Program-made: the position numbers and the translations under genes | In this document: positions 1 through 7,866 of the stretch, piece by piece | Layout: every line of letters starts with the position of its first letter | Numbering within the stretch: position 1 is the first letter of the stretch | Assembly: GCA_016195815.1 (NCBI GenBank) | Contig: JACPYX010000012.1 | Coordinates: 1 to 64,000, forward strand | Direction of reading: 5' to 3' | Origin: Chloroflexota bacterium | Lineage (GTDB): Bacteria; Chloroflexota; Anaerolineae; Anaerolineales; Villigracilaceae | Length of the DNA stretch: 64,000 bases | Notes under the pieces: generated by a model | The model's input: only the letters and a program-made list of their open reading frames with translations | Database searches by the model: none | Told to the model about the DNA's origin: nothing

Positions 1-124
1 TATTTTTCGTAAATTGAAAGTGTTTCGTATCCTGAGTGAGAAGTATCGCAATCGCAGAAAGAGATTTGCCTTACGCTTCAATTTGATCGCTGCAATTTAC
101 AACCTCGAACTCAACCCAAACTGA
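1..124 (+). CDS. Transposase, C-terminal fragment (5' end outside window)
   Basis: Reading from base 2 gives about 40 codons ending in TGA at 122-124. The peptide is basic and contains FRILSEKYRNRRKRF followed by RFNLIAAIYN. In my recollection this Arg-rich block followed by LRFNLIA-YN is the typical C-terminus of IS5-superfamily DDE_Tnp_4 transposases. The catalytic DDE residues are upstream and not visible, so it cannot be said whether the enzyme is intact. The frame is open from the window edge, which argues against recent decay of this end. Confidence 0.65.
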   Translation, partial: IFRKLKVFRILSEKYRNRRKRFALRFNLIAAIYNLELNPN

Positions 125-140
125 CTTTTGCAAGAGGTCT
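1..140 (+). mobile_element. Right end of an IS5-superfamily-like insertion sequence (cut by window edge)
   Basis: The window opens inside a transposase reading frame that stops at 124. A terminal-inverted-repeat-like sequence (ACTTTTGCAAGAGGTCT, 124-140) follows. The stop codon abuts this repeat, as at the end of a compact IS. The left end lies outside the window, so the repeat cannot be paired and no target duplication can be confirmed. The family assignment rests on the C-terminal protein motif from memory. Confidence 0.6.
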
Positions 141-275
141 ATTAATTAAATCTAATCACCGTAATTGCTTTACGAGTTTATGCTCTCGGCGGCAGCTTGA
201 GCAAGAACTTTTCGTCAGGCAATTTATGCTAACCAGAATAGTTGATATTTATCCGGGTAACTTATAAGCTTCGTC

Positions 276-304
276 TTGACCTTAAGGGTAGGGTTGGTTA
301 TACT
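276..304 (+). promoter_or_regulatory. Sigma-70-type promoter of tRNA-Leu
   Basis: TTGACC (276-281), a 17-base spacer, and TATACT (299-304) lie 14 bases before the tRNA-Leu 5' end at 319. Spacing and both hexamers are close to consensus. The stretch between the IS end and this promoter (141-275) shows no gene. Confidence 0.75.
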
Positions 305-318
305 CTGCCTGCAAACAA

Positions 319-400
319 GCCGGAGTGGCGGAACTGGCAGACGCGCACGACTCAAAATCGTGTTCCTTCGGGATTGAGGGTTCGATTCCCTCCTTCGGCA
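319..400 (+). tRNA. tRNA-Leu (anticodon CAA)
   Basis: An 82-nt class II tRNA. The acceptor strands GCCGGAG and CTTCGGC pair with one G-U and leave discriminator A at 400. The anticodon stem CACGA/TCGTG encloses the loop CTCAAAA, giving anticodon CAA. A variable arm of TTCCTTCGGGA type follows, then the T arm AGGG-TTCGATT-CCCT. CCA is not encoded. Confidence 0.95.
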
Positions 401-506
401 TTACAGCAATACGATGTATCTTTATACCGCGGGCGCTCGCCCGCCCTGCCATCAGCGCGAGACTGCCCTCAACAGTTTCGCGTTTTGTTTTACGGAGAAA
501 AGAACC

Positions 507-614
507 ATGAAGCTTTATTTGATCTTCCTGCTGATGGATGGGGTGATTTTATTGACGTATCCTTTTATCTATATCGTTAACAAAGTTCGCCGCTTCGTCA
601 AATTTAAGCGATAA
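507..614 (+). CDS. Small membrane protein, 35 residues
   Basis: A 35-codon frame starts at ATG 507 with GGAG at 494-497, a good ribosome-site spacing. It begins MKLYLIFLLMDG, continues through a hydrophobic stretch of about 25 residues that could span the membrane once, and ends in a basic tail (VRRFVKFKR). This predicts an N-out, C-in or membrane-associated micropeptide. The reading frame open upstream to 414 runs through sequence with no better start. It ends 29 bases before glgC with no terminator between, so the two may be cotranscribed. The function is unknown. Being short, it could be fortuitous, but the Shine-Dalgarno, hydrophobic core and basic tail argue for a real gene. Confidence 0.5.
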   Translation: MKLYLIFLLMDGVILLTYPFIYIVNKVRRFVKFKR

Positions 615-643
615 TATAAACATCTCTTACACGGAGGCTTTCA

Positions 644-1903
644 ATGTCTGCGACAACAAACGATATTCTGGCTGTCATCATGGGTGGCGGACGCGGCGCC
701 CGTTTGTACCCTCTTACAAAAATGCGTTCCAAGCCTGCCGTGCCGATTGCAGGCCAGTACCGTTTGATTGACATCCCCATCAGCAATTGCATCAACTCGG
801 AAATTTATCGCGTCGCAATTTTGACCCAGTTCAATTCCGTGTCTCTCCACCGCCACATCACCCAAACCTATAATTTCGATGCGTTCCATCCGGGTTGGGT
901 GCAGATCTGGGCCGCCGAGCAGACGCCCCAGTCCGCGGACTGGTATCAAGGTACGGCTGATGCAGTTCGAAAACAACTTTTTGAAATCCAATCTACGGGG
1001 GCGGAACATATTTTGATTCTGGCGGGCGACCATCTCTATCGCATGGACTACGCTGAAATGGCGGAGTTTCATTGGAAGAATGAGGCCGATATAACGGTGG
1101 CCGTTCACCCCGTCCCGCGTGAGGAGGCGCCGCGTCTCGGCATTTTGAAATGCGAATCCGACGGCCGCATTTCCGATTTCGTGGAAAAGCCTCAGGATAG
1201 GGAGACGCAGGATAGATTTATCAGCCGCAGCGACCCGGCGCGTCCCTTCTTGGGCTCGATGGGCATTTATCTTTTCAAGACCAAGGTCCTGGTTGATCTG
1301 CTCACTTATCATCCGAGCCATGATGATTTCGGAATCAACATCATTCCGGAGGCCGTCCGTTCGCACAAGGTTTACGGTTTTGATTTCGATGGATACTGGC
1401 GCGATATTGGAACCATCCGCGCTTTTTATGAAATCAACCTGGAGATGGCTTCTTCCAACCCGCCGTTCAATTTCTACGACTCGAAATTTCCAATCTATAC
1501 CCATGCCCGTTACCTGCCGGGAAGTGTCGTGGATAACAGCCAATTAAAAGGTGTTCTGCTAAGTAATGGTTGCCGCATTCAAAAGGCCAGGATCACGCAT
1601 TCTGTAATTGGAGTCCGCAGTCAGATTTTGGCAGGAACTCAAATCAAAGATAGTATCATTATGGGAGCGGATTATTACGATCCGGGAAAACGTCCATCGT
1701 CCATTCCCACAGGTGTTGGGCCAAATTGCGACATCGAAGGCGCCATCCTGGATAAGAACGTCCGCATCGGTGAAGGCGTGGTTATCCGGCCATTTCCCCG
1801 CCATACAGAAATTGATAGTGAGAATTGGTTTGTCCGCGATGGGGTCGTTGTAATTCCAAAAAACGGTGAAATTGCTCCCGGCACACGGATTGCTCCTGAA
1901 TAA
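644..1903 (+). CDS. glgC: Glucose-1-phosphate adenylyltransferase (ADP-glucose pyrophosphorylase)
   Basis: 419 residues, the usual length for GlgC. The enzyme makes ADP-glucose from ATP and glucose-1-phosphate, the committed step of bacterial glycogen synthesis in the cytosol. The N-terminal nucleotidyltransferase signature GGGRGARLYPLT is followed by KPAVPIAGQYRLIDIPISNC (binding of substrate and allosteric effector), then the catalytic region with GDHLYRMDY. The C-terminal third is a left-handed beta-helix with hexapeptide-like turns (VIGVRSQI, IKDSIIMGADYY). The start at 644 has GGAGG at 633-637. No other glg gene is in the window, so the pathway is not clustered here. Confidence 0.95.
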   Translation: MSATTNDILAVIMGGGRGARLYPLTKMRSKPAVPIAGQYRLIDIPISNCINSEIYRVAILTQFNSVSLHRHITQTYNFDAFHPGWVQIWAAEQTPQSADWYQGTADAVRKQLFEIQSTGAEHILILAGDHLYRMDYAEMAEFHWKNEADITVAVHPVPREEAPRLGILKCESDGRISDFVEKPQDRETQDRFISRSDPARPFLGSMGIYLFKTKVLVDLLTYHPSHDDFGINIIPEAVRSHKVYGFDFDGYWRDIGTIRAFYEINLEMASSNPPFNFYDSKFPIYTHARYLPGSVVDNSQLKGVLLSNGCRIQKARITHSVIGVRSQILAGTQIKDSIIMGADYYDPGKRPSSIPTGVGPNCDIEGAILDKNVRIGEGVVIRPFPRHTEIDSENWFVRDGVVVIPKNGEIAPGTRIAPE

Positions 1904-1919
1904 CCAATACGAGCTAATA

Positions 1920-1963
1920 ATTCTGTCGGCTTATTTGACTTGACATTCCTTTGCCGACAGAAT
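1920..1963. repeat. 11-bp inverted repeat around the ATPase promoter -35 box
   Basis: ATTCTGTCGGC (1920-1930) and its perfect reverse complement GCCGACAGAAT (1953-1963) flank TTGACA at 1940-1945. Two readings are possible: a 3' hairpin of the glgC transcript (no T-run follows it), or an operator for a dimeric repressor acting on the downstream promoter. Sequence alone does not decide. Confidence 0.5.
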
Positions 1964-1968
1964 ACACT
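1940..1968 (+). promoter_or_regulatory. Promoter of the riboswitch-ATPase transcript
   Basis: TTGACA (1940-1945), a 17-base spacer and TACACT (1963-1968). Transcription would start near 1975, just before the first conserved block of the riboswitch, so the aptamer would be at the very 5' end of the RNA. Confidence 0.65.
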
Positions 1969-1970
1969 CA

Positions 1971-2088
1971 ACCCTGGTTGGGGAGTAGCCGCCTGCCCCC
2001 CTTTTTAGCCGCAGGATGGATTGTCGTCATATCATTGACCAAAAGTCATCGGCAATCCATACGCTCTCTAGCGTTGGCAAGACCACCA
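1971..2088 (+). promoter_or_regulatory. yybP-ykoY riboswitch (Mn2+ sensor)
   Basis: The conserved blocks of the yybP-ykoY family appear in order: GGGGAGTAG (1980-1988), GTCGTCATA (about 2023-2031), CATACGCTCTC (about 2058-2068) and GGCAAGACC (2076-2084). Published members of this family bind Mn2+ and turn on manganese exporters, including P-type ATPases in lactic acid bacteria and streptococci. The 3' closing strand of the aptamer (AAGACCACC) is also the 5' strand of the following terminator. Ligand binding can therefore compete with termination, giving an ON switch. Confidence 0.88.
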
Positions 2089-2114
2089 CGAATATTCGTG
2101 GTGGTCTTTTTTTT
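2081..2114 (+). terminator. Intrinsic terminator, expression platform of the riboswitch
   Basis: A 26-base perfect palindrome (2081-2106) is followed by eight T residues (2107-2114). It overlaps the 3' end of the aptamer and lies 25 bases before the ATPase start codon. It therefore sits in the leader and not at the end of glgC. Confidence 0.9.
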
Positions 2115-2139
2115 CACCAATTCTTTAATGGAGATTTCA

Positions 2140-5064
2140 ATGTCAACTGAGTTGAAAATAGGAAATGTCGGAAGCATACAGCAAAAAGCCTGGCACGCCC
2201 TGGGGGCAGAAGAGGTTTTACGCGATCTCGAAGTGCATGAAAGAGGCCTGTCTTCCGAAGAGGCCGCACAGCGATTGCACCAATATGGACACAACCAACT
2301 GCATGAAGCCCCGCGCCCGGGCCTGCTTGCCGCGCTTTGGGACCAGCTAAATAATTTTGTAGTGATCCTGTTGATTGTGGCTTCCATCATTTCAGCGCTG
2401 CTTGGAGAATGGGTGGATGCATCCGCCATTCTGGCAATCGTCATATTGAACACGTTGTTGGGTATTATTCAGGAACGACGCGCTGAAGAAGCATTGGCCG
2501 CTTTAAAACAGCTGGCGGCGCCTGACGCGCAGGTTTTACGCAGCGGGCACCGCATGACTGTTTCATCACGAAATCTTGTGCCGGGCGATATTGTTTTCCT
2601 GGAAGCCGGCAATTATGTTCCCGCAGACTTGCGCCTGCTGGAAGCTGTCAACTTGCGCGTCGAAGAGGCTTCGCTCACAGGCGAATCCCTGCCGGTGCAG
2701 AAGAACGCGGCCACGGTCCTGGATAGAAACATTCCACTCGGCGACCGCAGGAACACTGCATTTATGGGCACGCTTGTCTCGTATGGACGCGGGCGCGGAG
2801 TCGTCACCAGTACTGGAATGCACACACAGTTGGGTCTGATTGCCACCATGCTGCAAAATGTAGATACAGAGGAAACGCCTCTTCAACGCCGCCTCGATCA
2901 ATTGGGGAAAACCCTCAGCATTGGCGCTCTATTCCTGGTGGCAGTTGTGTTTGTTGTGGCCTTGATCAATTACACAAACATCGGCGATATCTTTATAAAT
3001 CCCTTCTCATACGTAAAAGAAAATTTAAAAGAAATCACCGATGTGTTTATTATCGCCATCAGCCTCGCAATCGCAGCCGTACCAGAGGGACTCCCAGCCG
3101 TTGTGACCATCAGCTTGGCGCTTGGGATGCACGAGATGATCCGCCGCCACGCGCTGATCCGCAAGCTGGCTTCCGTTGAGACGCTTGGATCGGCGACTGT
3201 GATTTGCTCCGATAAAACCGGCACACTGACCCAGAACGAAATGACGGTAACCCGCCTATGGTCTGACGGCGAATTCATCGAAGTGACTGGCACGGGGTAT
3301 ATTCCGCAGGGCGACTTCAAGATCAAGAAAAAAATTATTGATATCGCCAATTATCCCTCCGCTCTAACCGCGCTCTGGCTGGGCGTACTCAACAACGACG
3401 CCGAATTGGAAGTCACTGGCGCAAGCGATATGCAGCAAACCTATCGCGTGGTCGGCGACCCGACCGAAGGCGCCTTATTGGTAGCGGCCAGCAAAGCCGG
3501 GGCTTTACACATGGATATTGACAAGGCCTATCCGCGCGAAAACGAAATCCCCTTCGACTCGGAACGAAAGCGAATGATCACCGTTCATGATGTCCGCAAC
3601 CCAAAACCTGAAGACCCGTCCCCCTTCTACGATAAGAAAATCCGCAACTGGGATGTGATCGCCGTCAAAGGTGCGCCGGATGTAGTGCTGGACTTGTGCA
3701 CGCGCTATCAGACCATGAAAGACGAGTCGAAACCATTGACGCCCAGGAAACGCAAGGAGATCGCCGCCGCCAACGATGCCATGACCAAGGATGCTTTGCG
3801 TGTGCTGGGGCTGGCTTACCGCGTCGAACGCGATGTCCCCGATGATCCAAATAAAATCAATACCGAAAATCTGGAAAAAGACCTGGTCTTCGTCGGCCTG
3901 GTTGGAATGATAGATCCGCCGCGCGCAGAAGTGAAACCCGCCCTCGAACGGGCGCGCCAGGCTGGGATTCGCACCGTGATGATTACCGGCGATTACCCGA
4001 ACACTGCGCGTGCCATTGCAGAGGCGATTGGCCTGCTCAAACGCGGACGCAAAGTTGCCACCGGTGCAGACCTGGATGCAATGAGCGACGCGAAACTTAT
4101 CCGTGAGATCGAAAAGACGGATGTCTTCGCCCGCGTTTCTCCTGAACACAAAATGCGAATCGTGAACGCCTTGCAAGCCAACGGCGAAGTCGTGGCGATG
4201 ACCGGCGACGGCGTCAATGACGCGCCCGCCATCAAACGTTCCGACATTGGCGTGGCGATGGGCATCACCGGCACCGACGTAGCCAAAGAAACCGCCGACA
4301 TGGTGCTGACCGACGACAACTATGCCAGCATCGTCGCGGCGGTCGAGCAGGGACGCGTCATTTATTCGAACATCCGCAAGTTCGTATTCTTCCTGCTCTC
4401 CTCCAACGTGGCTGAGATAATGATCATCTTCCTTGCCACGCTGGCCGGCCTGCCTGCGCCGCTCACCGCCATTCAACTGCTTTGGCTCAACCTCATCACC
4501 GACGGCGCGCCTGCACTGGCACTGGCAATGGAAAAGGGCGATCCCGACATTATGTCGCACAAACCGCGCGCCAAGAGTGAGCCGATCATTAATCGCATCA
4601 TGGGTGTGGGCATCACCATCCAAACTATCGCGCAAACCAGCGCGGTCTTGATAGCTTTCGGCCTGGGTTTGTTGTGGACCCTCGAAGCAAGCGCGGCGAT
4701 TCCGCGTGGCGCTAATCTCATCCTCTACCTTCTCCAGTACAATTGGCGCGGCGTGGACATTCAAACGGCAGAAACGATGGCGTTCGTCACGCTCTCGTTG
4801 TGCGAACTCTTCCGTGCTTATACCGTTCGTTCAGAGCGTGCCTCGCTGTTACAGATCGGCGTTTTTTCGAACCGATACATGCAATATGCCGTTGGCCTGT
4901 CACTTCTCCTGCTTTTGCTGGTCACTAGCGTCCCATTTTTGCAACCCATCTTCAACACACACTTTCTATCTTTGAATGAATGGAGTGTCGTGCTTGGCCT
5001 CTCCGTAATCCCTGCCTTTTCAGAGGAAGTCACCAAGTTCTTTTTACGCAGGCGGAAAGACTAA
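2140..5064 (+). CDS. P-type cation-transporting ATPase (Ca2+/Mn2+ type, P2A-like)
   Basis: 974 residues. ATP-driven export of a divalent cation across the cytoplasmic membrane. Features in order: N-terminal cation-ATPase domain, TGES actuator motif at T180, PEGLP in M4 (P315-P319), the phosphorylation motif DKTGT with D358, the nucleotide-binding KGAP, the hinge TGDGVNDAP from T688, and in M6 NLITDG with N784 and D788. The last two match ion-binding residues of SERCA/PMR1-type Ca2+ pumps. A hydrophobic C-terminal domain completes the fold. The frame is open upstream to 1951 but that part lies within the riboswitch. ATG 2140 with a GGAG-type site is the likely start. Riboswitch control suggests Mn2+ or mixed Ca2+/Mn2+ efflux; this is inference. 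Confidence 0.93.
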   Translation: MSTELKIGNVGSIQQKAWHALGAEEVLRDLEVHERGLSSEEAAQRLHQYGHNQLHEAPRPGLLAALWDQLNNFVVILLIVASIISALLGEWVDASAILAIVILNTLLGIIQERRAEEALAALKQLAAPDAQVLRSGHRMTVSSRNLVPGDIVFLEAGNYVPADLRLLEAVNLRVEEASLTGESLPVQKNAATVLDRNIPLGDRRNTAFMGTLVSYGRGRGVVTSTGMHTQLGLIATMLQNVDTEETPLQRRLDQLGKTLSIGALFLVAVVFVVALINYTNIGDIFINPFSYVKENLKEITDVFIIAISLAIAAVPEGLPAVVTISLALGMHEMIRRHALIRKLASVETLGSATVICSDKTGTLTQNEMTVTRLWSDGEFIEVTGTGYIPQGDFKIKKKIIDIANYPSALTALWLGVLNNDAELEVTGASDMQQTYRVVGDPTEGALLVAASKAGALHMDIDKAYPRENEIPFDSERKRMITVHDVRNPKPEDPSPFYDKKIRNWDVIAVKGAPDVVLDLCTRYQTMKDESKPLTPRKRKEIAAANDAMTKDALRVLGLAYRVERDVPDDPNKINTENLEKDLVFVGLVGMIDPPRAEVKPALERARQAGIRTVMITGDYPNTARAIAEAIGLLKRGRKVATGADLDAMSDAKLIREIEKTDVFARVSPEHKMRIVNALQANGEVVAMTGDGVNDAPAIKRSDIGVAMGITGTDVAKETADMVLTDDNYASIVAAVEQGRVIYSNIRKFVFFLLSSNVAEIMIIFLATLAGLPAPLTAIQLLWLNLITDGAPALALAMEKGDPDIMSHKPRAKSEPIINRIMGVGITIQTIAQTSAVLIAFGLGLLWTLEASAAIPRGANLILYLLQYNWRGVDIQTAETMAFVTLSLCELFRAYTVRSERASLLQIGVFSNRYMQYAVGLSLLLLLLVTSVPFLQPIFNTHFLSLNEWSVVLGLSVIPAFSEEVTKFFLRRRKD

Positions 5065-5084
5065 AGCCCCAGGCAATTTAGTAA

Positions 5085-5122
5085 AAAATAATGGATTGCA
5101 GAAAATGCAATCCGTTATTTTT
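5085..5122. terminator. Bidirectional terminator between the ATPase gene and rnhB
   Basis: The core stem GGATTGCA/TGCAATCC is extended by A-rich and T-rich arms on both sides, with runs of A before it and of T after it. It serves the rightward ATPase transcript and the leftward rnhB transcript. It overlaps the rnhB stop codon (5115-5117). Confidence 0.85.
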
Positions 5123-5732
5123 TAAAGCTGAATGTCTTTCGGTGGATGGATGAATATCCGAGCCGCTTCAATGCCAGACGGTGAGCCTGCGTGCCGTACC
5201 CTTTATGTTTTCCAAGCTGATAGCCGGGATGCTCTGCGTCCAACCCGCGCATCAACGCATCGCGCGCTGTCTTTGCCAGCACAGACGCACAGGCAATGCT
5301 CAGGCAACGTGCATCGCCCTTGACGAGAGCGGTCTGGAAAATATCGAGTTCGGGCAGTTCGAGCCGAAAATCGGTGAGAAGATAATCGGGGACGATGGAT
5401 AAAGTTTCGAGCGCGCGTAACGCCGCCAATCTTGTGGCGGCGACGATGCCCAGCGAATCTATTTCATCAGCGGAAGAAAAACCGACTGCATACAGCGGCG
5501 TAACTTCCTTGATGCGCGCGGAAGCAGAGTCGCGCGCTAGGGGAGTCATCTGCTTGGAATCGCGTACCCGTTTCAGCGTCGAGAGAAGAGGCGTATCGTT
5601 TGGCAGAATCACCGCGCCAACTGCGACCGGCCCGGCCAGCGCGCCGCGTCCGGCTTCATCCAAGCCGGCAATCGTTTGAAATCCGCTTTGCCAGAGGTTT
5701 TGTTCGAAGGTTAGATCAGGATCGGTGCGCAT
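5115..5732 (-). CDS. rnhB: Ribonuclease HII
   Basis: 205 residues from ATG 5732, typical for RNase HII, which cleaves RNA in RNA-DNA hybrids and at single ribonucleotides in DNA. The signature GLDEAGRGALAGP carries the catalytic D25 and E26. A further acidic residue lies in LLTDFRL, and the SIACASVLAKTARD block is the usual C-terminal active-site strand and helix. A longer frame starts 15 codons upstream (5777), but ATG 5732 has GGGGAC at good spacing and lies just inside the end of the glycosyltransferase gene (17-base overlap). This suggests translational coupling. Confidence 0.93.
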   Translation of the reverse strand: MRTDPDLTFEQNLWQSGFQTIAGLDEAGRGALAGPVAVGAVILPNDTPLLSTLKRVRDSKQMTPLARDSASARIKEVTPLYAVGFSSADEIDSLGIVAATRLAALRALETLSIVPDYLLTDFRLELPELDIFQTALVKGDARCLSIACASVLAKTARDALMRGLDAEHPGYQLGKHKGYGTQAHRLALKRLGYSSIHRKTFSFKK

Positions 5733-6516
5733 CGTATCGTCCCCGCCACGCGTTGAGATGGATGCGGAAGATGTCACCGATCATGCGCAGGGCATCGCGC
5801 AGGGCGCTGACTTTGCTCTCGTCGCGGTAATACCAGTGAATGGGAATTTCGGTCACGCGATACCCATGTCGTTTGGCGAGAAAAAGCAATTCAATATCGA
5901 ATGACCAGCCGAATAATGTTTGACGCTTGAAAAGCTTTTCGGCGGCGTCGGCTCGAAAACATTTGAAGCCGCATTGTGTGTCGTTCAGCCCCGGCAAAAT
6001 CAGCAAACGAATGATGAGATTGATTCCGCGCCCGCCGATGTGACGGTAGAACGGCTCGTTGTATCGCACCGCACCGTGCGCCTCGCGCGACGCGATCGCA
6101 ACATCAAAATCACCCAGCGCGGGCGGCAGGAATTTATTGATCTCATCCACCGGCATGGATAGATCGGCGTCACACATAAAACGATATTCGCCGCGCGCTT
6201 CGAACATGCCGCGGTGTACGGCCAGCCCTTTGCCGCGGCCTTCTTCGCGGATCACACGCAGGCGTTTGTGGCGGCGCGCATATTCCTGCGCGATCTCAAA
6301 GGTGTGATCCGTGCTTCCGTTTTCAATGATAAGAACTTCCGATTCGTAGGATTGCCGGCCTAGAAACATAAATACCTGCTCCAGGGTTTGGGGCAGGCGG
6401 CTTTCTTCATTATGAGCGGGAATGATGATGGATAACAGAGGTACTGACAAGGCGGTTACAGATTCAGGAAGAACAGATAGTAAATAATTGCGGCGGCCAT
6501 TGCACAAATCCAGCAT
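5716..6516 (-). CDS. Family 2 glycosyltransferase (dolichyl/polyprenyl-phosphate glucosyltransferase type)
   Basis: 266 residues from ATG 6516. The GT-A fold starts with LSIIIPAHNEESRL, followed by ENGSTDHT (nucleotide binding), GRGKGLAVHRGM and CDADLSMP, a DXD-like metal site. The later blocks TQCGFKCFRADAA and GWSFDIELL are typical of the Alg5/DPG-synthase branch, which loads sugar from UDP- or GDP-sugar onto a polyprenyl phosphate at the inner membrane face. The start is uncertain: the first 22 residues overlap the 3' end of the preceding gene, and a TTG at 6450 just before the conserved region is an alternative. Such a donor lipid could feed the GT-C enzymes at 48553-55198; that link is inference. 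Confidence 0.88.
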   Translation of the reverse strand: MLDLCNGRRNYLLSVLPESVTALSVPLLSIIIPAHNEESRLPQTLEQVFMFLGRQSYESEVLIIENGSTDHTFEIAQEYARRHKRLRVIREEGRGKGLAVHRGMFEARGEYRFMCDADLSMPVDEINKFLPPALGDFDVAIASREAHGAVRYNEPFYRHIGGRGINLIIRLLILPGLNDTQCGFKCFRADAAEKLFKRQTLFGWSFDIELLFLAKRHGYRVTEIPIHWYYRDESKVSALRDALRMIGDIFRIHLNAWRGRYDAHRS

Positions 6517-7385
6517 AGGAAAATCCCGGCCAGGATCGCCAATTGCGGAACGGTCATCCCCAGCACACGCCGCGCCGAATTTTTTCTGGGCGGCAGTGGC
6601 TTTGCAGGGCTTGTCTCACGGCGGCCTGGCGGCACAAGACTCTGCGCGGAGGCTTCTTCAAAAGCAAAGCCAAGATCGTTCGGGTTCAACGGAGCGGCTT
6701 CTTCTGACGCGCGGAAGATGGCTTGCGCGCGCGAAGGAGGCGGTTGAGCAACGGAAGAAGGCGCTTGTGATGTTGGCTGCGGCGCGCCTTTCGGGCGCGG
6801 GTTGATGATGCGATCCGCCAGTTCATGGATGAATTCCGTCTGCAGGACCGGGCGGGCTTGCAGGAGTGATCCGGCGAATTGTTTAACGGCATCGCTCTTT
6901 ACCACGCGCACCGCCGGCCGCATAGAGTCGATGTGCAGGGCCGGGCTGGATGCCATCAATACAGGCTCCACCGGCCCGGGCACACTGAGCCCCTGGCGTT
7001 CGAGATAAACCTGCAAAGCACGCGCCAGGCGTGCCACGCGGCTCATCAAGTTGATCGGCGCTGGCGTCCCGCGTCCATTGTTGACTGTGTTCCACTGATC
7101 ACCTTTGGCTTCGTAGAAGCCGGTCAACGGTGTAACGTGAAGAATGTACACGCCGGGCGGGCCAATCAGGATGATCGGTTCGATGATTTCAACGCCCGGC
7201 AGGGTGAAATTGCGGATGAGAACAAAACCCTTTTCGAGGACGCGGTCAAGCTGGGCAATCACGAGCTTCTGTGCTTCAAGTTCTGGATACCACGAGAATC
7301 CATACTTCAGCGTGCCTTGAATCCGCTCGATTAGGCCGATCTCGCCTTTTTCGTTTTGTAAGGGGGTTTTATCAATGATCTTCAT
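6456..7385 (-). CDS. Membrane-anchored protein with N-terminal NERD-like domain
   Basis: 309 residues. Residues from about 30 to 190 resemble the NERD (nuclease-related) fold: a strand with GFVLIRNFTLPG, then IILIGPPGVYILHVTPLTG and GDQW. In NERD proteins the equivalent VYVIEVK strand carries an active-site lysine; here that strand reads ILHVTP, so nuclease activity is doubtful. A Pro/Ala-rich linker (about 195-280) leads to one C-terminal membrane helix at about 285-307. This predicts a tail-anchored cytosolic domain. It lies between a 99-residue conserved hypothetical and the glycosyltransferase, in a leftward operon with 36 bases upstream and a 61-base overlap downstream. Confidence 0.6.
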   Translation of the reverse strand: MKIIDKTPLQNEKGEIGLIERIQGTLKYGFSWYPELEAQKLVIAQLDRVLEKGFVLIRNFTLPGVEIIEPIILIGPPGVYILHVTPLTGFYEAKGDQWNTVNNGRGTPAPINLMSRVARLARALQVYLERQGLSVPGPVEPVLMASSPALHIDSMRPAVRVVKSDAVKQFAGSLLQARPVLQTEFIHELADRIINPRPKGAPQPTSQAPSSVAQPPPSRAQAIFRASEEAAPLNPNDLGFAFEEASAQSLVPPGRRETSPAKPLPPRKNSARRVLGMTVPQLAILAGIFLCWICAMAAAIIYYLFFLNL

Positions 7386-7421
7386 AACGGAATCCCGTTC
7401 AAATCCAAATTGGATGCGAGA

Positions 7422-7721
7422 TTAAAAAGCGGGCACACCTTCGAGTTCATCGTGATCGGCGTCCGCCCTTGTTGCGACAAATTGCTTGGCCTCTTTGCCG
7501 GCCGCCTTCACTTGCTTGCCGATTTCGAACGTGCTTGCCCAAAACTCCCTGCGCTGGCCGGTCACAAAGCGTTTGCCTTTTGTCAAGCGTTCGAGCAGGG
7601 TCTTGCGGTCCAACACAACGCGGTCTGAAAATGTTGCGCCGCGCCGCTCATAGGCTCGCACAACATCAATTTTTCCGCCTTTATATCGAACAGCTTCAAT
7701 AACACCATCAAACTTTTGCAT
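7422..7721 (-). CDS. Hypothetical protein, 99 residues
   Basis: ATG 7721 is preceded by GGAGGG at ideal distance. The longer open frame upstream runs through a tRNA gene and is not coding. The protein has a beta-rich N-terminus (DGVIEAVRYKGGKIDVVRAYERRG) that could be a small barrel. A basic middle (TLLERLTKGKRFVTGQR) and an amphipathic C-terminal half follow. No membrane segment or signal is visible and I do not recognise a family. It begins a leftward group with the NERD-like, glycosyltransferase and rnhB genes. Confidence 0.75.
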   Translation of the reverse strand: MQKFDGVIEAVRYKGGKIDVVRAYERRGATFSDRVVLDRKTLLERLTKGKRFVTGQRREFWASTFEIGKQVKAAGKEAKQFVATRADADHDELEGVPAF

Positions 7722-7774
7722 AAGCCCTCCGTTACATTTTAGCATAAAGCCGCCGGGAAGAACCTCAGCGGCTT

Positions 7775-7866
7775 CGAGTCGGGGTGGGCGGATTCGTACC
7801 ATCCCCTCAATGGGGAAACCGGCGACCATCCATGACAGTAAAAACGAGTCGGGGTGGGCGGATTCG
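7775..7866. repeat. Duplicated 3' end of tRNA-Pro
   Basis: A 22-base block covering the acceptor 3' strand and half of the T arm of tRNA-Pro is present intact at 7845-7866. It recurs identically at 7775-7796, 70 bases downstream in the tRNA's own direction. The sequence between does not complete a second tRNA. This is the pattern left by integration of an element at a tRNA 3' end, or by partial duplication. Confidence 0.7.

Noticed and set aside
641-1543. 300-codon minus-strand frame opposite glgC
   Set aside because: Shadow frame of a well-identified gene with no family features and no ribosome site.
1951-2139. N-terminal extension of the P-type ATPase frame
   Set aside because: These codons lie in the riboswitch and terminator. 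ATG 2140 has the ribosome site and the normal family start.
3505-4764. 419-codon minus-strand frame opposite the ATPase
   Set aside because: Shadow of GC-rich codon use. The His/Gly/Arg-rich composition is typical of antisense frames.
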